A stretch of DNA of 64,000 nucleotides from Desulfitobacterium_A sp034927245 (GCF_034927245.1 NZ_JAYFQK010000051.1:1-64000), one strand, 5' to 3'; shown: positions 7,721 through 15,935, numbered from the stretch's first letter. Program-made: numbers and translations. The notes: generated from the letters alone by a model not told the origin.

Positions 7721-8068
7721 CTACGCTTTTAATACCTCATCCAAATCAATCATCTCGTCGATCACATGGTTTAAAAAGCCTAAGTCATCAACAGTATTTC
7801 CTTTACTTACAGAACCCATCATCAGTAAAACAGGCTCCTCAACCTCGGGTCCACTTGTTTCATCGTTTAAAAGTTCTTCTATTGGTTTTCCAATAATACC
7901 GGCGATTTTACTGATTTCTTCCACATTAATAGCCTTTTTACCATTAACAATTTTACTCATAACTTGGCGCGAAACACCAATAGCAGAAGCCAAATCACTT
8001 TGAGTCATTCCACTTTCTTGTAAATGCTTTTGAATCTGTTGCCCGATGTGGACAAATAGGTTAGACAT
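7721..8068 (-). CDS. XRE family transcriptional regulator
   Basis: An N-terminal helix-turn-helix (MTQSDLASAIGVSRQVMSKIVNGKKAINVEEISKIA) is followed by an acidic tail of about 50 residues, which could be the cleavage or interaction region for the peptidase encoded next. I start at the ATG at 8066-8068, which has AGGAGGGAG seven bases upstream; the longer frame adds 16 residues without a ribosome site. It probably represses its own operon and perhaps the convergent PIN-like gene. Confidence 0.82.
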   Translation of the reverse strand: MSNLFVHIGQQIQKHLQESGMTQSDLASAIGVSRQVMSKIVNGKKAINVEEISKIAGIIGKPIEELLNDETSGPEVEEPVLLMMGSVSKGNTVDDLGFLNHVIDEMIDLDEVLKA

Positions 8069-8084
8069 AACTCTCCCTCCTAGT

Positions 8085-8113
8085 ATTAGAATATCATAAT
8101 CATACGCTGTCAA
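8085..8113 (-). promoter_or_regulatory. Promoter of the XRE-ImmA operon
   Basis: On the minus strand TTGACA (8108-8113), a 17-bp spacer and TCTAAT (8085-8090) precede the XRE start by about 20 bp, giving a short leader. Confidence 0.6.
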
Positions 8114-8313
8114 CAATCCGTTTACAAAGATTAGTTTTAATTATATTATGAACCCCTCAAGTAAGGATATATTCGCTAAAAAGTAAAAATATCATTATAT
8201 GAGTATATATTTTGTTGACAAAAGTTTTATGCTCACATAGTAATACCCCGGTTAAAAACAGGGACCGCTAACGAGATGAATCAACTTTTAAATAAGGAAA
8301 ATAAAATAAAGAA
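8114..8313. other. AT-rich gap without a supported gene
   Basis: No reading frame with a ribosome site is seen. A plus-strand promoter-like pair occurs, TTGACA at 8215-8220 with TAGTAA at 8238-8243 (17-bp spacer), but nothing recognisable lies downstream before the tRNA operon terminator on the other strand. Confidence 0.4.
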
Positions 8314-8339
8314 AGCACCTTCCCAAAAGGAAAAGTGCT
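8314..8339 (-). terminator. Terminator of the tRNA operon
   Basis: On the minus strand AGCACTTTTCC pairs with GGAAGGTGCT around a short loop, and TTCTTTATTTTATTTT follows. It lies 72 nt after the tRNA-Val gene. Confidence 0.75.
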
Positions 8340-8410
8340 AGCAACGAAAAGCTAAATTTATGCCGTAACTGTACACCACGTTATTCTATTGCTAAAAGCC
8401 TTAATATCAT

Positions 8411-8486
8411 TGGTGGGCGATACCGGGATCGAACCGATGACCTCATCCGTGTGAAGGATGCGCTCTCCCGACTGAGCCAATCGCCC
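8411..8486 (-). tRNA. tRNA-Val (anticodon CAC)
   Basis: The cloverleaf is complete: acceptor GGGCGAT/ATCGCCC, discriminator A and encoded CCA, D arm GGCTCAGTCGGGAGAGC, T arm with GGTTCGATCCC. The anticodon stem CATCC/GGATG encloses the loop TTCACAC, so the anticodon is CAC, reading GUG valine codons. Last gene of the four-tRNA operon. Confidence 0.95.
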
Positions 8487-8529
8487 ACATTACGTCGATT
8501 ATCTATACCATCTTAATAGAAGTCCTAAT

Positions 8530-8605
8530 TGGTGACCCGTACGGGATTCGAACCCGTGTAGCCGCCGTGAAAGGGCGGTGTCTTAAGCCGCTTGACCAAC
8601 GGGCC
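8530..8605 (-). tRNA. tRNA-Glu (anticodon TTC)
   Basis: Acceptor GGCCCGT pairs with ACGGGTC (one G-U), discriminator A, CCA encoded. The anticodon stem CCGCC/GGCGG encloses CTTTCAC, giving anticodon TTC. The T arm GGGTTCGAATCCC is standard. Confidence 0.95.
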
Positions 8606-8699
8606 CTTATCGACGTTCGATGTTCGATATTCGATGTTCATTCTTCGAGTCAGTTTTTATTTTTTCGAACCACGAACCTCGAACCACGAATATCGAGAT
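8606..8699. repeat. TTCGA-rich spacer between tRNA genes
   Basis: Two blocks of near-identical short units, GTTCGATGTTCGATATTCGATGTTC-like at about 8616-8640 and CGAACCACGAACCTCGAACCACGAATATCG-like at about 8665-8695, flank a T-rich centre. The units are roughly inverted copies of each other and can fold. This differs sharply from the normal tRNA spacers beside it. Similar TTCGA units are known as dispersed intergenic repeats in some Clostridia (from memory). Confidence 0.55.
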
Positions 8700-8774
8700 T
8701 GGTGGGCCCACTAGGGTTCGAACCTAGGACCAACCGGTTATGAGCCGGCAGCTCTACCGCTGAGCTATGGGCCC
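8700..8774 (-). tRNA. tRNA with anticodon CAT (Met elongator or Ile2)
   Basis: Acceptor GGGCCCA/TGGGCCC, discriminator A, encoded CCA. The anticodon loop CTCATAA sits within GCCGG/CCGGT. CAT may be elongator methionine or isoleucine-2, where lysidine modification changes the reading to AUA. It lacks initiator features. I cannot separate the two by eye. Confidence 0.9.
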
Positions 8775-8792
8775 AAAGAGCGGACAAAAAAA

Positions 8793-8867
8793 TGGCTCCC
8801 CGAGTAGGACTCGAACCTACAACCTACCGGTTAACAGCCGGTTGCTCCACCATTGAGCTATCGAGGA
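8793..8867 (-). tRNA. tRNA-Asn (anticodon GTT)
   Basis: Acceptor TCCTCGA/TCGGGGA, discriminator G, CCA encoded. The anticodon stem ACCGG/CCGGT encloses CTGTTAA, giving anticodon GTT. It is the first tRNA after the promoter at 8886-8914. Confidence 0.95.
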
Positions 8868-8885
8868 ATGCCCTTTGCATTGATT

Positions 8886-8914
8886 ATTATACGCATTTAC
8901 CCTACCATAGTCAA
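8886..8914 (-). promoter_or_regulatory. Promoter of the tRNA operon
   Basis: On the minus strand TTGACT (8909-8914), 17 bp, then a perfect TATAAT (8886-8891), about 18 bp before tRNA-Asn. A near-consensus SigA promoter, as expected for stable RNA. Confidence 0.85.
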
Positions 8915-8954
8915 GCTTTATTGTTCAAAAAACGAAATTATCGTCACCTTATCG

Positions 8955-9632
8955 TCACTTAATTGCATAGAATCCCGCCCGTAAGCCGGAAACCATTAAA
9001 ATTTCAACAACGGAGAAACCTACTTGATGTAATAACTCTAGGTAAGAATCAATCGTAATCGGATGATATTCATTACCGAATCGTTTTTTGTAATTCTGCG
9101 CGGCTTCCTTAGTTTTGCCGGCTTTTATTTGCTCCTTTTCCCATAAGTTTAAACCGATATCAATTCCTTGTTCGGTAAACGGTCTAATATTCTCAAAAGT
9201 TATGTAAACCCCGCCGGTTTTAAGCATTTTATAACAATTTAAAGTTGCCTTTTTCCTTTCTTCTTGACCAAAATAATGATGGGATAATATTGCGGTAATT
9301 ACATTAAAACTTTCTTCGGGATAATTGATCTCCTCTGAACCTGCCTGAATATAGTTAGCTTTAATATCGGTATTATCCAATTTGTTCTTGGCAACGGCTA
9401 ACATCGCTTCGGATGGATCCGCAAGTGTGAAAAGTGTATTTTTAAATACTTTAGCTGCTTTGTAAATAAGTGTACCCGTACCACAACCCGTATCTAGCCA
9501 CGAGCCGGGATTTTGATTAACTACCTCAATCAAATTCAGAGTTTCTTCATGAAAAAGATCGTACATAGGATGAGTTTTATGAATTTCAGCATCGTATTTT
9601 TCTGCAGGTTGAGATGTTCTATTATCTTTCAT
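8955..9632 (-). CDS. Class I SAM-dependent methyltransferase
   Basis: 225 residues with the Rossmann SAM-binding motif WLDTGCGTGTL near residue 42, an acidic second motif (TLADPSEAML) and motif III IRPF after VYITFEN. It is closest in character to small UbiE-like or unassigned methyltransferases. The substrate cannot be told. It is a single gene between rpoD and the tRNA promoter. AAGGAAGG lies about 14 bases before the ATG, rather far, so the start is less certain than the family. Confidence 0.75.
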   Translation of the reverse strand: MKDNRTSQPAEKYDAEIHKTHPMYDLFHEETLNLIEVVNQNPGSWLDTGCGTGTLIYKAAKVFKNTLFTLADPSEAMLAVAKNKLDNTDIKANYIQAGSEEINYPEESFNVITAILSHHYFGQEERKKATLNCYKMLKTGGVYITFENIRPFTEQGIDIGLNLWEKEQIKAGKTKEAAQNYKKRFGNEYHPITIDSYLELLHQVGFSVVEILMVSGLRAGFYAIK

Positions 9633-9677
9633 TTTTATCTATGCGACCTTCCTTTATTTATTGCGTATTGATTGCGC

Positions 9678-9713
9678 AAAAGAGTTGATTACCAAGGTGG
9701 AAATCAACTCTTT
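9678..9713. terminator. Hairpin terminator between rpoD and the methyltransferase gene
   Basis: AAAAGAGTTGAT pairs with ATCAACTCTTTT around an 11-nt loop, with T-rich sequence on the plus side and TTTTGCGCAAT on the minus side. It lies 22 bp after the rpoD stop and probably ends the dnaG-rpoD transcript. Confidence 0.7.
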
Positions 9714-9735
9714 TATCTCTTTTTATTTCTTTTAT

Positions 9736-10923
9736 TCACTCAAGATAATCTTTCAGTTTCTTACTCCGGCTTGGATGACGGAGTTTACGGAGGGCTTTAG
9801 CTTCAATCTGGCGGATCCGCTCACGGGTAACTCCAAATTCCTGTCCAACTTCCTCCAGTGTCCGGGTTCTTCCATCATCTAATCCAAAGCGTAAACGCAG
9901 AACTTTCTCTTCACGAGGAGTTAATGTTTCGAGGACCTCTTCCAATTGCTCTTTAAGCAAGATAAAGGAGGCTGCATCTGCCGGGGCCGGTGCATCTTCA
10001 TCAGGTATAAAATCTCCCAGGTGAGAATCTTCTTCTTCCCCAATCGGGGTTTCCAAAGACACCGGTTCTTGGGCAATTTTCATGATTTCCCGTACCCGTT
10101 CTACCGGAATGTCCATTTGGGCTGCAATTTCTTCCGGGAGCGGTTCACGCCCTAACTCTTGTAAGAGCTGCCTTGAAATCCGAATCAATTTATTAATCGT
10201 TTCTACCATATGCACCGGAATTCGAATCGTCCGCGCTTGATCGGCAATCGCACGAGTAATCGCTTGACGAATCCACCAAGTTGCATATGTCGAAAATTTA
10301 AATCCTTTTTGATAGTCGAACTTTTCAACGGCTTTAATGAGGCCTAAATTTCCTTCTTGAATAAGATCAAGGAAAAGCATACCCCGTCCGACATAGCGTT
10401 TAGCAATACTGACGACCAGTCGAAGATTGGCTTCAGCTAAGCGGCGTTTGGCACCTTCATCTCCCTGCTCCATTCTTTTAGCCAGTTCAATTTCCTCTTC
10501 CGCCGACAACAGAGGAACCCGTCCGATTTCCTTTAAATACATCCGAACCGGATCATCTATGCCGACTCCTTCAGGGATAGAAAGATCAACTTCGGTCTCT
10601 TCCTCGTCGTGATGCTCATCAAGAGTTATATCATCTGATATATCTTCATCATTCTTTTCTAAGACTTCTTCCTCTTCTCCCGGCTCAGGTATGACTTCAA
10701 TCCCCAGCTGCCCTAGCTGCTCATATACCTCATCAATTTGGTCGGCTGTGAGCTCAATTCCTTGGAGAGTATCCATAATTGCGCGGTATGTGAGGGAACC
10801 CGTTTTCTTTCCTTCCAGAACGAGACCTTTGACGGCTTCAATCCGTTTTGTCTCATCATTCACGGCTTCCTTCCCTTCCGCGGGATTGTGTTTTTGTTTG
10901 CTCAAAACCTTACTTTTCGCCAC
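9736..10923 (-). CDS. rpoD: Primary RNA polymerase sigma factor SigA/RpoD
   Basis: Housekeeping sigma factor that directs RNA polymerase to TTGACA/TATAAT promoters. Region 1.1 fills the acidic N-terminus. Region 1.2 starts at DDPVRMYLKEIGRVPLL. Region 2 contains the RPOD hallmark KFDYQKGFKFSTYATWWIRQAI. Region 3 follows, and region 4 ends with the helix-turn-helix TLEEVGQEFGVTRERIRQIEAKALRKLRHP. 395 residues is normal for Firmicutes. The start overlaps the dnaG end by 14 nt, the classical dnaG-rpoD arrangement. Confidence 0.98.
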   Translation of the reverse strand: MAKSKVLSKQKHNPAEGKEAVNDETKRIEAVKGLVLEGKKTGSLTYRAIMDTLQGIELTADQIDEVYEQLGQLGIEVIPEPGEEEEVLEKNDEDISDDITLDEHHDEEETEVDLSIPEGVGIDDPVRMYLKEIGRVPLLSAEEEIELAKRMEQGDEGAKRRLAEANLRLVVSIAKRYVGRGMLFLDLIQEGNLGLIKAVEKFDYQKGFKFSTYATWWIRQAITRAIADQARTIRIPVHMVETINKLIRISRQLLQELGREPLPEEIAAQMDIPVERVREIMKIAQEPVSLETPIGEEEDSHLGDFIPDEDAPAPADAASFILLKEQLEEVLETLTPREEKVLRLRFGLDDGRTRTLEEVGQEFGVTRERIRQIEAKALRKLRHPSRSKKLKDYLE

Positions 10924-12757
10924 TTTTTAACCGCTCTCCTATCTCTTTTAACAGGGCCATCGCCCCTGCCACATCACCGGATTTTTCTAAAGCCACCATA
11001 CGGGTTTGTAATTCTTCTACCGTTTCTTCCGACTGGACCGATCTAATTTGGTGTAAGCAATCCTGAAAAAGCTTTTCGGGATGTGAGACATCAGTCTCTT
11101 CAACCATGATATTCGCGATTAGGCTTTGTAATTCTTCCGACACGTTGTTCGGGATTCCTGTTCTATTTTGAAGGTGAATTTCCCCAATCGCGTTAAAAAG
11201 TTGTTGATGGATTGGAAGCTTCCAAAAATTATTACCGAGTTCCGCCTTGATTTGATCGAAAGGCACTAGCTGTTCCAGCAAAAGGCGTAGAAGAATTCGT
11301 TCTGCCCGAAGGACTCCATTGGGTACCGTAATGGCAGAAGGAACAGGATTTACATACCTATTGATATTATCTCTGTTTTTTACAGAAATATCCTGGTTTG
11401 CTAAAGAATATTCACTTTTTCGTTGATTTTTCCGCTTGTTTTTATCTTTACTCTCAATTTCTAAATGAATGGATTCCAAAGTAAGACCTAATTCCAAACT
11501 CAAAAAGCGTTCGTATCCTTCTCGTTCGACAGGACTTGTCACTTTGAGAATGTCCTCGGCTAATTCACCAACCAGCTCTTTTTTCTCCGGAGCGCTGCTC
11601 ACGGGGTGCTCTTGGGCATAAATCTGGTATTTGAATTCAATATAAGGTTTAGCCTGAAGCAAAGCTTCCTTAAACTTTTCATTCCCAATAGTTTTTAGAT
11701 ATTCGTCCGGATCTTTGGCCCCATTTAAACTTAATATATCGACCCTAAAACCGGCTTCTCCTAAAATCTCACCTGCCCTGAGCGCGGCCTGAACTCCTGG
11801 CTGATCTGAATCATAAGCCACAACGATACGCCTTGTATATCGTCTTAAAAGCCTCGCTTGGTCTTTTGTAAGCGCCGTTCCTAAAGAGGCAACCGCATTT
11901 GTGAAACCCGCTTGTTGCAAAGCAATGACATCCATATACCCTTCAGCCAACAACGCGAATTCAAATTCACGAATGCCTTGATAAGCCTTGTCCATTCCAT
12001 ATAAATGATGTCCTTTGCTAAAAAACGTTGTTTCCGGTGAGTTTAGATACTTGGGCAAGGAATCATCAAGCACACGACCTCCAAAGGCAATCGGCTTTTG
12101 TCGTGAATCTAAAATGGTAAATATAACACGATTCCGAAAACGGTCATAATATCCCCGATTAACATTACCTTCAGTGTTCTTTTTTTCAATGGCTAGACCA
12201 GCCTCTGCTAATTCCTCAGGACGGACTCCACGTGATGCAAGTGTCTCAAGTAATCCCTCCCAACGATCCGGTGCATACCCAAGCCGAAATGCTTTCAGTG
12301 TTTGAGGGCCCACTCCCCGTTTTGCAAAATACTGCCTGCCGGGTTCACCTTCGGGACGATTCATTAGAATATCATGATAGTAAAGTGTGGCCAACTCATT
12401 AAGCTCTTCCCAACGATGCTTGTGCGCTTGGTGCTCCTTCTCACGAGGTGAGAGTTCCTTTTCAGGGAGCATTATCCCGTATTTATGAGCCAAGTGTTCA
12501 AGTGTTTCAGGAAAACTCCAGTTCTCTTTCTTCATCAGAAATGAAAATACATTCCCCCCAGCATGACAGCCGAAACAGTAGAACATCTGTTTGTCCGGTG
12601 TCACCGTAAAACTCGGGGTCTTTTCTGAATGAAAAGGACAAAGGCCTAGATAATTTTTCCCTTTACGTTGTAAAGAAACGTATTCCGAGATGTTTTCAAC
12701 AATATCTGAATGTATTCTAATGTCTTCAACGATATCTTCGGGTATTCTATAATCCAC
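10910..12757 (-). CDS. dnaG: DNA primase DnaG
   Basis: Makes RNA primers at the replication fork. An N-terminal CHC2-type zinc-binding domain carries CPFH and CFGC about 20 residues apart. The TOPRIM catalytic core has LAEGYMDVIALQQAG and the acidic AYDSDQPG motif, followed by a C-terminal helicase-interaction region. I set the start at the GTG at 12757, where homology to other primases begins (DYRIPEDIVEDIRIHSDIV). An upstream TTG at 12802 would add 15 residues; neither has a strong ribosome site. About 615 residues is the usual length. Confidence 0.96.
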   Translation of the reverse strand: MDYRIPEDIVEDIRIHSDIVENISEYVSLQRKGKNYLGLCPFHSEKTPSFTVTPDKQMFYCFGCHAGGNVFSFLMKKENWSFPETLEHLAHKYGIMLPEKELSPREKEHQAHKHRWEELNELATLYYHDILMNRPEGEPGRQYFAKRGVGPQTLKAFRLGYAPDRWEGLLETLASRGVRPEELAEAGLAIEKKNTEGNVNRGYYDRFRNRVIFTILDSRQKPIAFGGRVLDDSLPKYLNSPETTFFSKGHHLYGMDKAYQGIREFEFALLAEGYMDVIALQQAGFTNAVASLGTALTKDQARLLRRYTRRIVVAYDSDQPGVQAALRAGEILGEAGFRVDILSLNGAKDPDEYLKTIGNEKFKEALLQAKPYIEFKYQIYAQEHPVSSAPEKKELVGELAEDILKVTSPVEREGYERFLSLELGLTLESIHLEIESKDKNKRKNQRKSEYSLANQDISVKNRDNINRYVNPVPSAITVPNGVLRAERILLRLLLEQLVPFDQIKAELGNNFWKLPIHQQLFNAIGEIHLQNRTGIPNNVSEELQSLIANIMVEETDVSHPEKLFQDCLHQIRSVQSEETVEELQTRMVALEKSGDVAGAMALLKEIGERLKSGEK

Positions 12758-12802
12758 AGACTGTTGTTCGCCACCCGTTCCACAATTTACTTTGAATGTC
12801 AA

Positions 12803-13073
12803 GCCTTATGTTCAATTCTTCGCCAAAAATCCGCGGATTCCTCTTTTTAGCCACGATAAAATCCAAATTTGCGAATCCCCTCATATATTAAAGAAAACTG
12901 AATTTTAGACCGATTTTTAGATTGTTTTAGTATTCTCTCTCCTTTCTCTTATCTCCTCCTTCTTTCGACTTTATTTTTAAAGTTAACTTCGTCTCTAAAA
13001 CATGTTAAAATATCTTAAACAATTAAATCGGATATCGGATAATTCTTCACTACATATGAAAGGCGGAAATTTA
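12803..13073. other. Divergent intergenic region upstream of dnaG and the GerMN gene
   Basis: Between the divergent dnaG and GerMN genes I see AT-rich sequence with no further gene, tRNA or clear terminator. A ribosome site, AAAGGCGG, lies before 13074. Promoters for both genes should be here but no consensus pair stands out. Confidence 0.4.
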
Positions 13074-13667
13074 ATGTTAAAAAAGTCACGGCCACTCGCC
13101 ATAATTCTTATCACCCTCCTCATCATGATGGTGGGGATAACCGGTTGTGGCACGAGCAACCTTAAAACCCAAAGTGATAAAACAACACAACAGGAAAATA
13201 CCGATGTTAATGAAAACCCGTCATCCGGGAATACTTCTACGCCGTCGGACACTGCACAAGCCACGAATGTAACGCTCTACTTTCCAACATCGGATGCCAG
13301 CGGTCTAGCTCCTGTTCAGCGTTCGCTTAAGGTCAATAACGGAGAAATTATACCCGCGATTTTTGATGAATTTCGCAATCCTCCAAACGGTCTTGAGCAA
13401 GTCCTCCCTTCGGGAACGAAATTACTGAGTTCTTCGGTTAAGAACGGTGTCGCTACAATCAACCTCTCCAAAGAATTCAAGTCCAATTTTAAGGGAGGCG
13501 GTACCGGAGAATTGATGACTCTCTACAGCATTGTCAACACCTTAACTGCGCTGCCGAATATTCAAAGTGTAGAATTTCTCTTAAACGGGGAAAAAACGAT
13601 TGCTATCCTTGGAGAAGTCGATACCTCAAGCCCTCTTACGCGAGATGAGAGTTTAATCAAAAAATAA
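13074..13667 (+). CDS. GerMN domain lipoprotein
   Basis: The N-terminus has a basic start, a hydrophobic stretch and the lipobox GITGC, so the protein should be lipid-anchored after cleavage before Cys 22 or so. A Ser/Thr-rich linker follows, then one GerMN domain (TLYFPTSDASGLAPVQRSL, with ATINLSKEF and VEFLLNGEK). GerM of Bacillus carries two such domains and acts in spore development and germination; single-domain forms occur in Clostridia. The ATG at 13074 follows AAAGGCGG. A role in sporulation or envelope biogenesis is inferred from the domain only. Confidence 0.87.
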   Translation: MLKKSRPLAIILITLLIMMVGITGCGTSNLKTQSDKTTQQENTDVNENPSSGNTSTPSDTAQATNVTLYFPTSDASGLAPVQRSLKVNNGEIIPAIFDEFRNPPNGLEQVLPSGTKLLSSSVKNGVATINLSKEFKSNFKGGGTGELMTLYSIVNTLTALPNIQSVEFLLNGEKTIAILGEVDTSSPLTRDESLIKK

Positions 13668-13682
13668 GGGCAAAAGCCCTTG
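13666..13682 (+). terminator. Weak hairpin after the GerMN gene
   Basis: TAAGGGC-AAAA-GCCCTT directly overlaps the stop codon; only a poor T tract follows. The stronger hairpin at 13866-13899 (AAAACGGGACTGTT with AACAGTCCCGTTTT) is the likelier real transcript end. Confidence 0.4.
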
Positions 13683-13690
13683 TTAAAAAA

Positions 13691-13894
13691 GGGGCATCGT
13701 AAAGCCCATGGTCGTGTAGTTTCGCGCATATCCGTACCTTCGGGCGTGAATCCCTTTGCCGTCTGAAGCTTTCTTATAAGCAGGCGACTTCGGCGAAACT
13801 CTCCAGTGGGGAGTTTCGTCACCGGAGACTCACGTACTCCGGCGCTCTGGGACTGGTTCACCACGAAAACGGGACTGTTTTTTGCAACAGTCCC
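13691..13894. repeat. Inverted-repeat element, long copy (MITE-like)
   Basis: About 204 bp with no gene. The left end, GGGGCATCGTAAAGCCCATGGTCGTGTAGTTTCG, and the right end, CACGAAAACGGGACTGTTTTTTGCAACAGTCCC, both match the two ends of the 97-bp element at 44123-44219 (there in reverse). The interior, with a hairpin CGAAACTC/GGAGTTTCG, is about 110 bp longer than in that copy. The right end doubles as a strong terminator at 13866-13899. No clear target duplication is seen. Confidence 0.6.
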
Positions 13895-13936
13895 GTTTTC
13901 TTTATCTGAAGTTTTTTCTCAATAAGTCTAAGCCAT

Positions 13937-14758
13937 TTACAGCTTATGTTTGTACTCCAAAATACTAAGCACAACCGCCGCTCCGATTGACCGCGCCTTT
14001 TCTGAGATGCTCCAACAGTATTCTTTATTTCCCCGCGGATCGACATCCCCTACCTTGACGTGTTGATCAACATAAACGCCTGACCGCAGCAGACCACGCA
14101 ATACACCATTGAGAGAGGAAGTCACAGGTGTCTTCTCCTCCCCGATTGTTCCTAAGAGATCGCCCGCCGCAACCTGTTCGCCGATTTTACGTTGGGCTTG
14201 AAATACGCCTGCATGGGGTGAATAAACAACGCGTTCCCGGCTATAGCCCGCCACATCTCCCGGGACTCCTGTATTCGGTTCGGCAGTTCCGGTGGTGAAA
14301 ATCCGCCCAAGGTTATGTCCGCGGTTTGTCTCGATCACAAGGTGAACATCTATTCCCGCTGTAAAACCCGGTCCAAGACCGATGGTGAGCGGAGCCATCT
14401 GCATCTGCGTTCCCAGATTGCGTTTAGCCAGAATGGCATCGACTAGAACCTCGGGTTGAAGACCAACTAATACGTTCAACTGCGGGTCTATCAAAATGGG
14501 GATTTCCCCCTTTTCCCAGAGCTTTTCACATTCCTCCGGTGCGGATACTCGCCGCGAGACGATCCCCTCCACACTCCATTGCCCTTCTTCGACCGCAGTT
14601 CCAAAACTCACCGGCCATCGTACCATTAAAGGGCGTTCAACTTCTGTCATCAGCACTCTAAAACCTGCTTTGGCGAGAGCCCAACCTACACCGCTTGCCA
14701 GTTCTCCCGCACCGCGAACAAGAACGATCGGACCTGTTAACTTAGGATTATTGTTCAT
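13937..14758 (-). CDS. yqeB: YqeB-type protein of selenium-dependent molybdenum hydroxylase systems
   Basis: Starts with a Rossmann-like IVLVRGAGELASGVGWAL nucleotide-binding motif and continues with IDPQLN, the IGLGPGFTAGIDVHLVIET block and a C-terminal biotinyl-like region (GVFQAQRKIGEQVAAGDLLGTIG). This matches the YqeB/EF2563 family linked to selenium-dependent molybdenum hydroxylases. No hydroxylase or selenium gene is nearby, which is unusual. I start at the ATG at 14756-14758; a GTG at 14782 would add eight residues. It is the last gene of a run with two DegT-type aminotransferases. Confidence 0.82.
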   Translation of the reverse strand: MNNNPKLTGPIVLVRGAGELASGVGWALAKAGFRVLMTEVERPLMVRWPVSFGTAVEEGQWSVEGIVSRRVSAPEECEKLWEKGEIPILIDPQLNVLVGLQPEVLVDAILAKRNLGTQMQMAPLTIGLGPGFTAGIDVHLVIETNRGHNLGRIFTTGTAEPNTGVPGDVAGYSRERVVYSPHAGVFQAQRKIGEQVAAGDLLGTIGEEKTPVTSSLNGVLRGLLRSGVYVDQHVKVGDVDPRGNKEYCWSISEKARSIGAAVVLSILEYKHKL

Positions 14759-14765
14759 CCTGCAT

Positions 14766-15935
14766 CTAAATCCTTTCAACACACTTGATCAGCTCTTGGG
14801 CAACGTATTCAGCATCTTCAACCGATAGCTTGGAATACAGCGGCAAGGTAATCTCATTGGCATACTGGGCATAGGCATTGGGATAATCGCGAATCGTATA
14901 AAAGTTCCGATAGAGTGTAAACATCGGCAGCGGCATAAAGTGGACATTAGTGGCAATATCTTTTTCGCCCATCATGGAAATGACCCGATTTCTTTGTTCT
15001 TCACTAAAGCCCTTTAGCCTTAAGGTATATAAATGATAGTTGGTTTGAATTTCATCATTCTTTTCAAAGGGAAGAATCGCCCATTCCTTAGAACCGAGAA
15101 TTTGGTTGTATGCCGCATGAATCTGGGCCCTTTTTCGTAACATTCCTTCATAACGCTTGAGCTGTACCCGGCCGATCGCAGCCATAATATCGGTCATGTT
15201 GCATTTGAAGCCATCAGTGACGATATCATATTTCCACGCACCGGCTTGCATTTTCGAAAAGGCATCCTTCGTTTGGCCTTGCAAGGATGTATATTTCATT
15301 TCTTTATACAAATCTTCCTTGCCTCTAAAGCAATTGTCGTTATATGTTATGGCTCCGCCTTCTGCTGTCGTGAGGTTCTTGATGGCATGAAACGAGAATA
15401 CATGAAAGTCCATCTGTCCCCCGACCTTTTGTCCTTTATATTCTGCCCCAAAGGAATGAGCGGAGTCAGAGATCAAAACAATATCTTCGCGATTTTTATC
15501 CTTCAGGACCTTGCGAACGGCATCATAATCCATTGGCACTCCGGCAATGTCCACTGTCATAATTGCCTTCGTTTTCGGCGTGATGGCATCCGCAATCTTT
15601 TGTTCATCGATTAAGAAGCTGTCTTTCTTTACGTCCACAAAGGTCGGCATTATTCCGCGATGGACAAGGACATTCGAAGTTGCGGCATAGGTATAAGGCG
15701 TGGTGATCACTTCGTCCTCCCCGCCGATGCCTAAAACCTTCAAGATCAATTCCATGCCGGCTGTCGCACTGTTTAAAGCAATGGCATGTTTCGTCCCGCT
15801 ATAGGCTGCTAATTCTTGTTCAAATTTAGCTGTCGTCGGACCGGTGGTAATCCAACCGGAGCGCAGCACCTCCGAAACGGCAGCAATTTCTTCTTCAGTA
15901 ATATCCGGCGGGGAAAACGGTATTTTTTTAAGCAT
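14766..15935 (-). CDS. DegT/DnrJ/EryC1/StrS family PLP aminotransferase (copy 1)
   Basis: A fold-type I PLP enzyme of the sugar aminotransferase family. The N-terminal IPFSPPDITEEEIAAV and GWITTGPTTAKFE motifs, the substrate-pocket segment ATAGMELIL and the PLP lysine in SFHAIKNLTTAEGG are all present. Such enzymes transfer amino groups to keto-sugars for envelope glycans or secondary products. The start at 15935 (ATG) has GGAAG nine bases upstream. It lies seven bases before yqeB and follows a second DegT gene, so all are likely one transcript. No sugar nucleotide dehydratase is nearby to define the substrate. Confidence 0.88.
   Translation of the reverse strand: MLKKIPFSPPDITEEEIAAVSEVLRSGWITTGPTTAKFEQELAAYSGTKHAIALNSATAGMELILKVLGIGGEDEVITTPYTYAATSNVLVHRGIMPTFVDVKKDSFLIDEQKIADAITPKTKAIMTVDIAGVPMDYDAVRKVLKDKNREDIVLISDSAHSFGAEYKGQKVGGQMDFHVFSFHAIKNLTTAEGGAITYNDNCFRGKEDLYKEMKYTSLQGQTKDAFSKMQAGAWKYDIVTDGFKCNMTDIMAAIGRVQLKRYEGMLRKRAQIHAAYNQILGSKEWAILPFEKNDEIQTNYHLYTLRLKGFSEEQRNRVISMMGEKDIATNVHFMPLPMFTLYRNFYTIRDYPNAYAQYANEITLPLYSKLSVEDAEYVAQELIKCVERI

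Noticed and set aside
8606..8699. CRISPR-like array in the tRNA spacer
   Set aside because: The units are short, degenerate and inverted, without spacers of constant length.
14496..14828. Plus-strand frame of 110 codons, and many similar long frames opposite real genes (for example 44758-46101 and 56385-57148)
   Set aside because: They are shadow frames of yqeB, glyS, ybeY and pgpH, with no ribosome site and Ser/Arg/Pro-rich noise composition.
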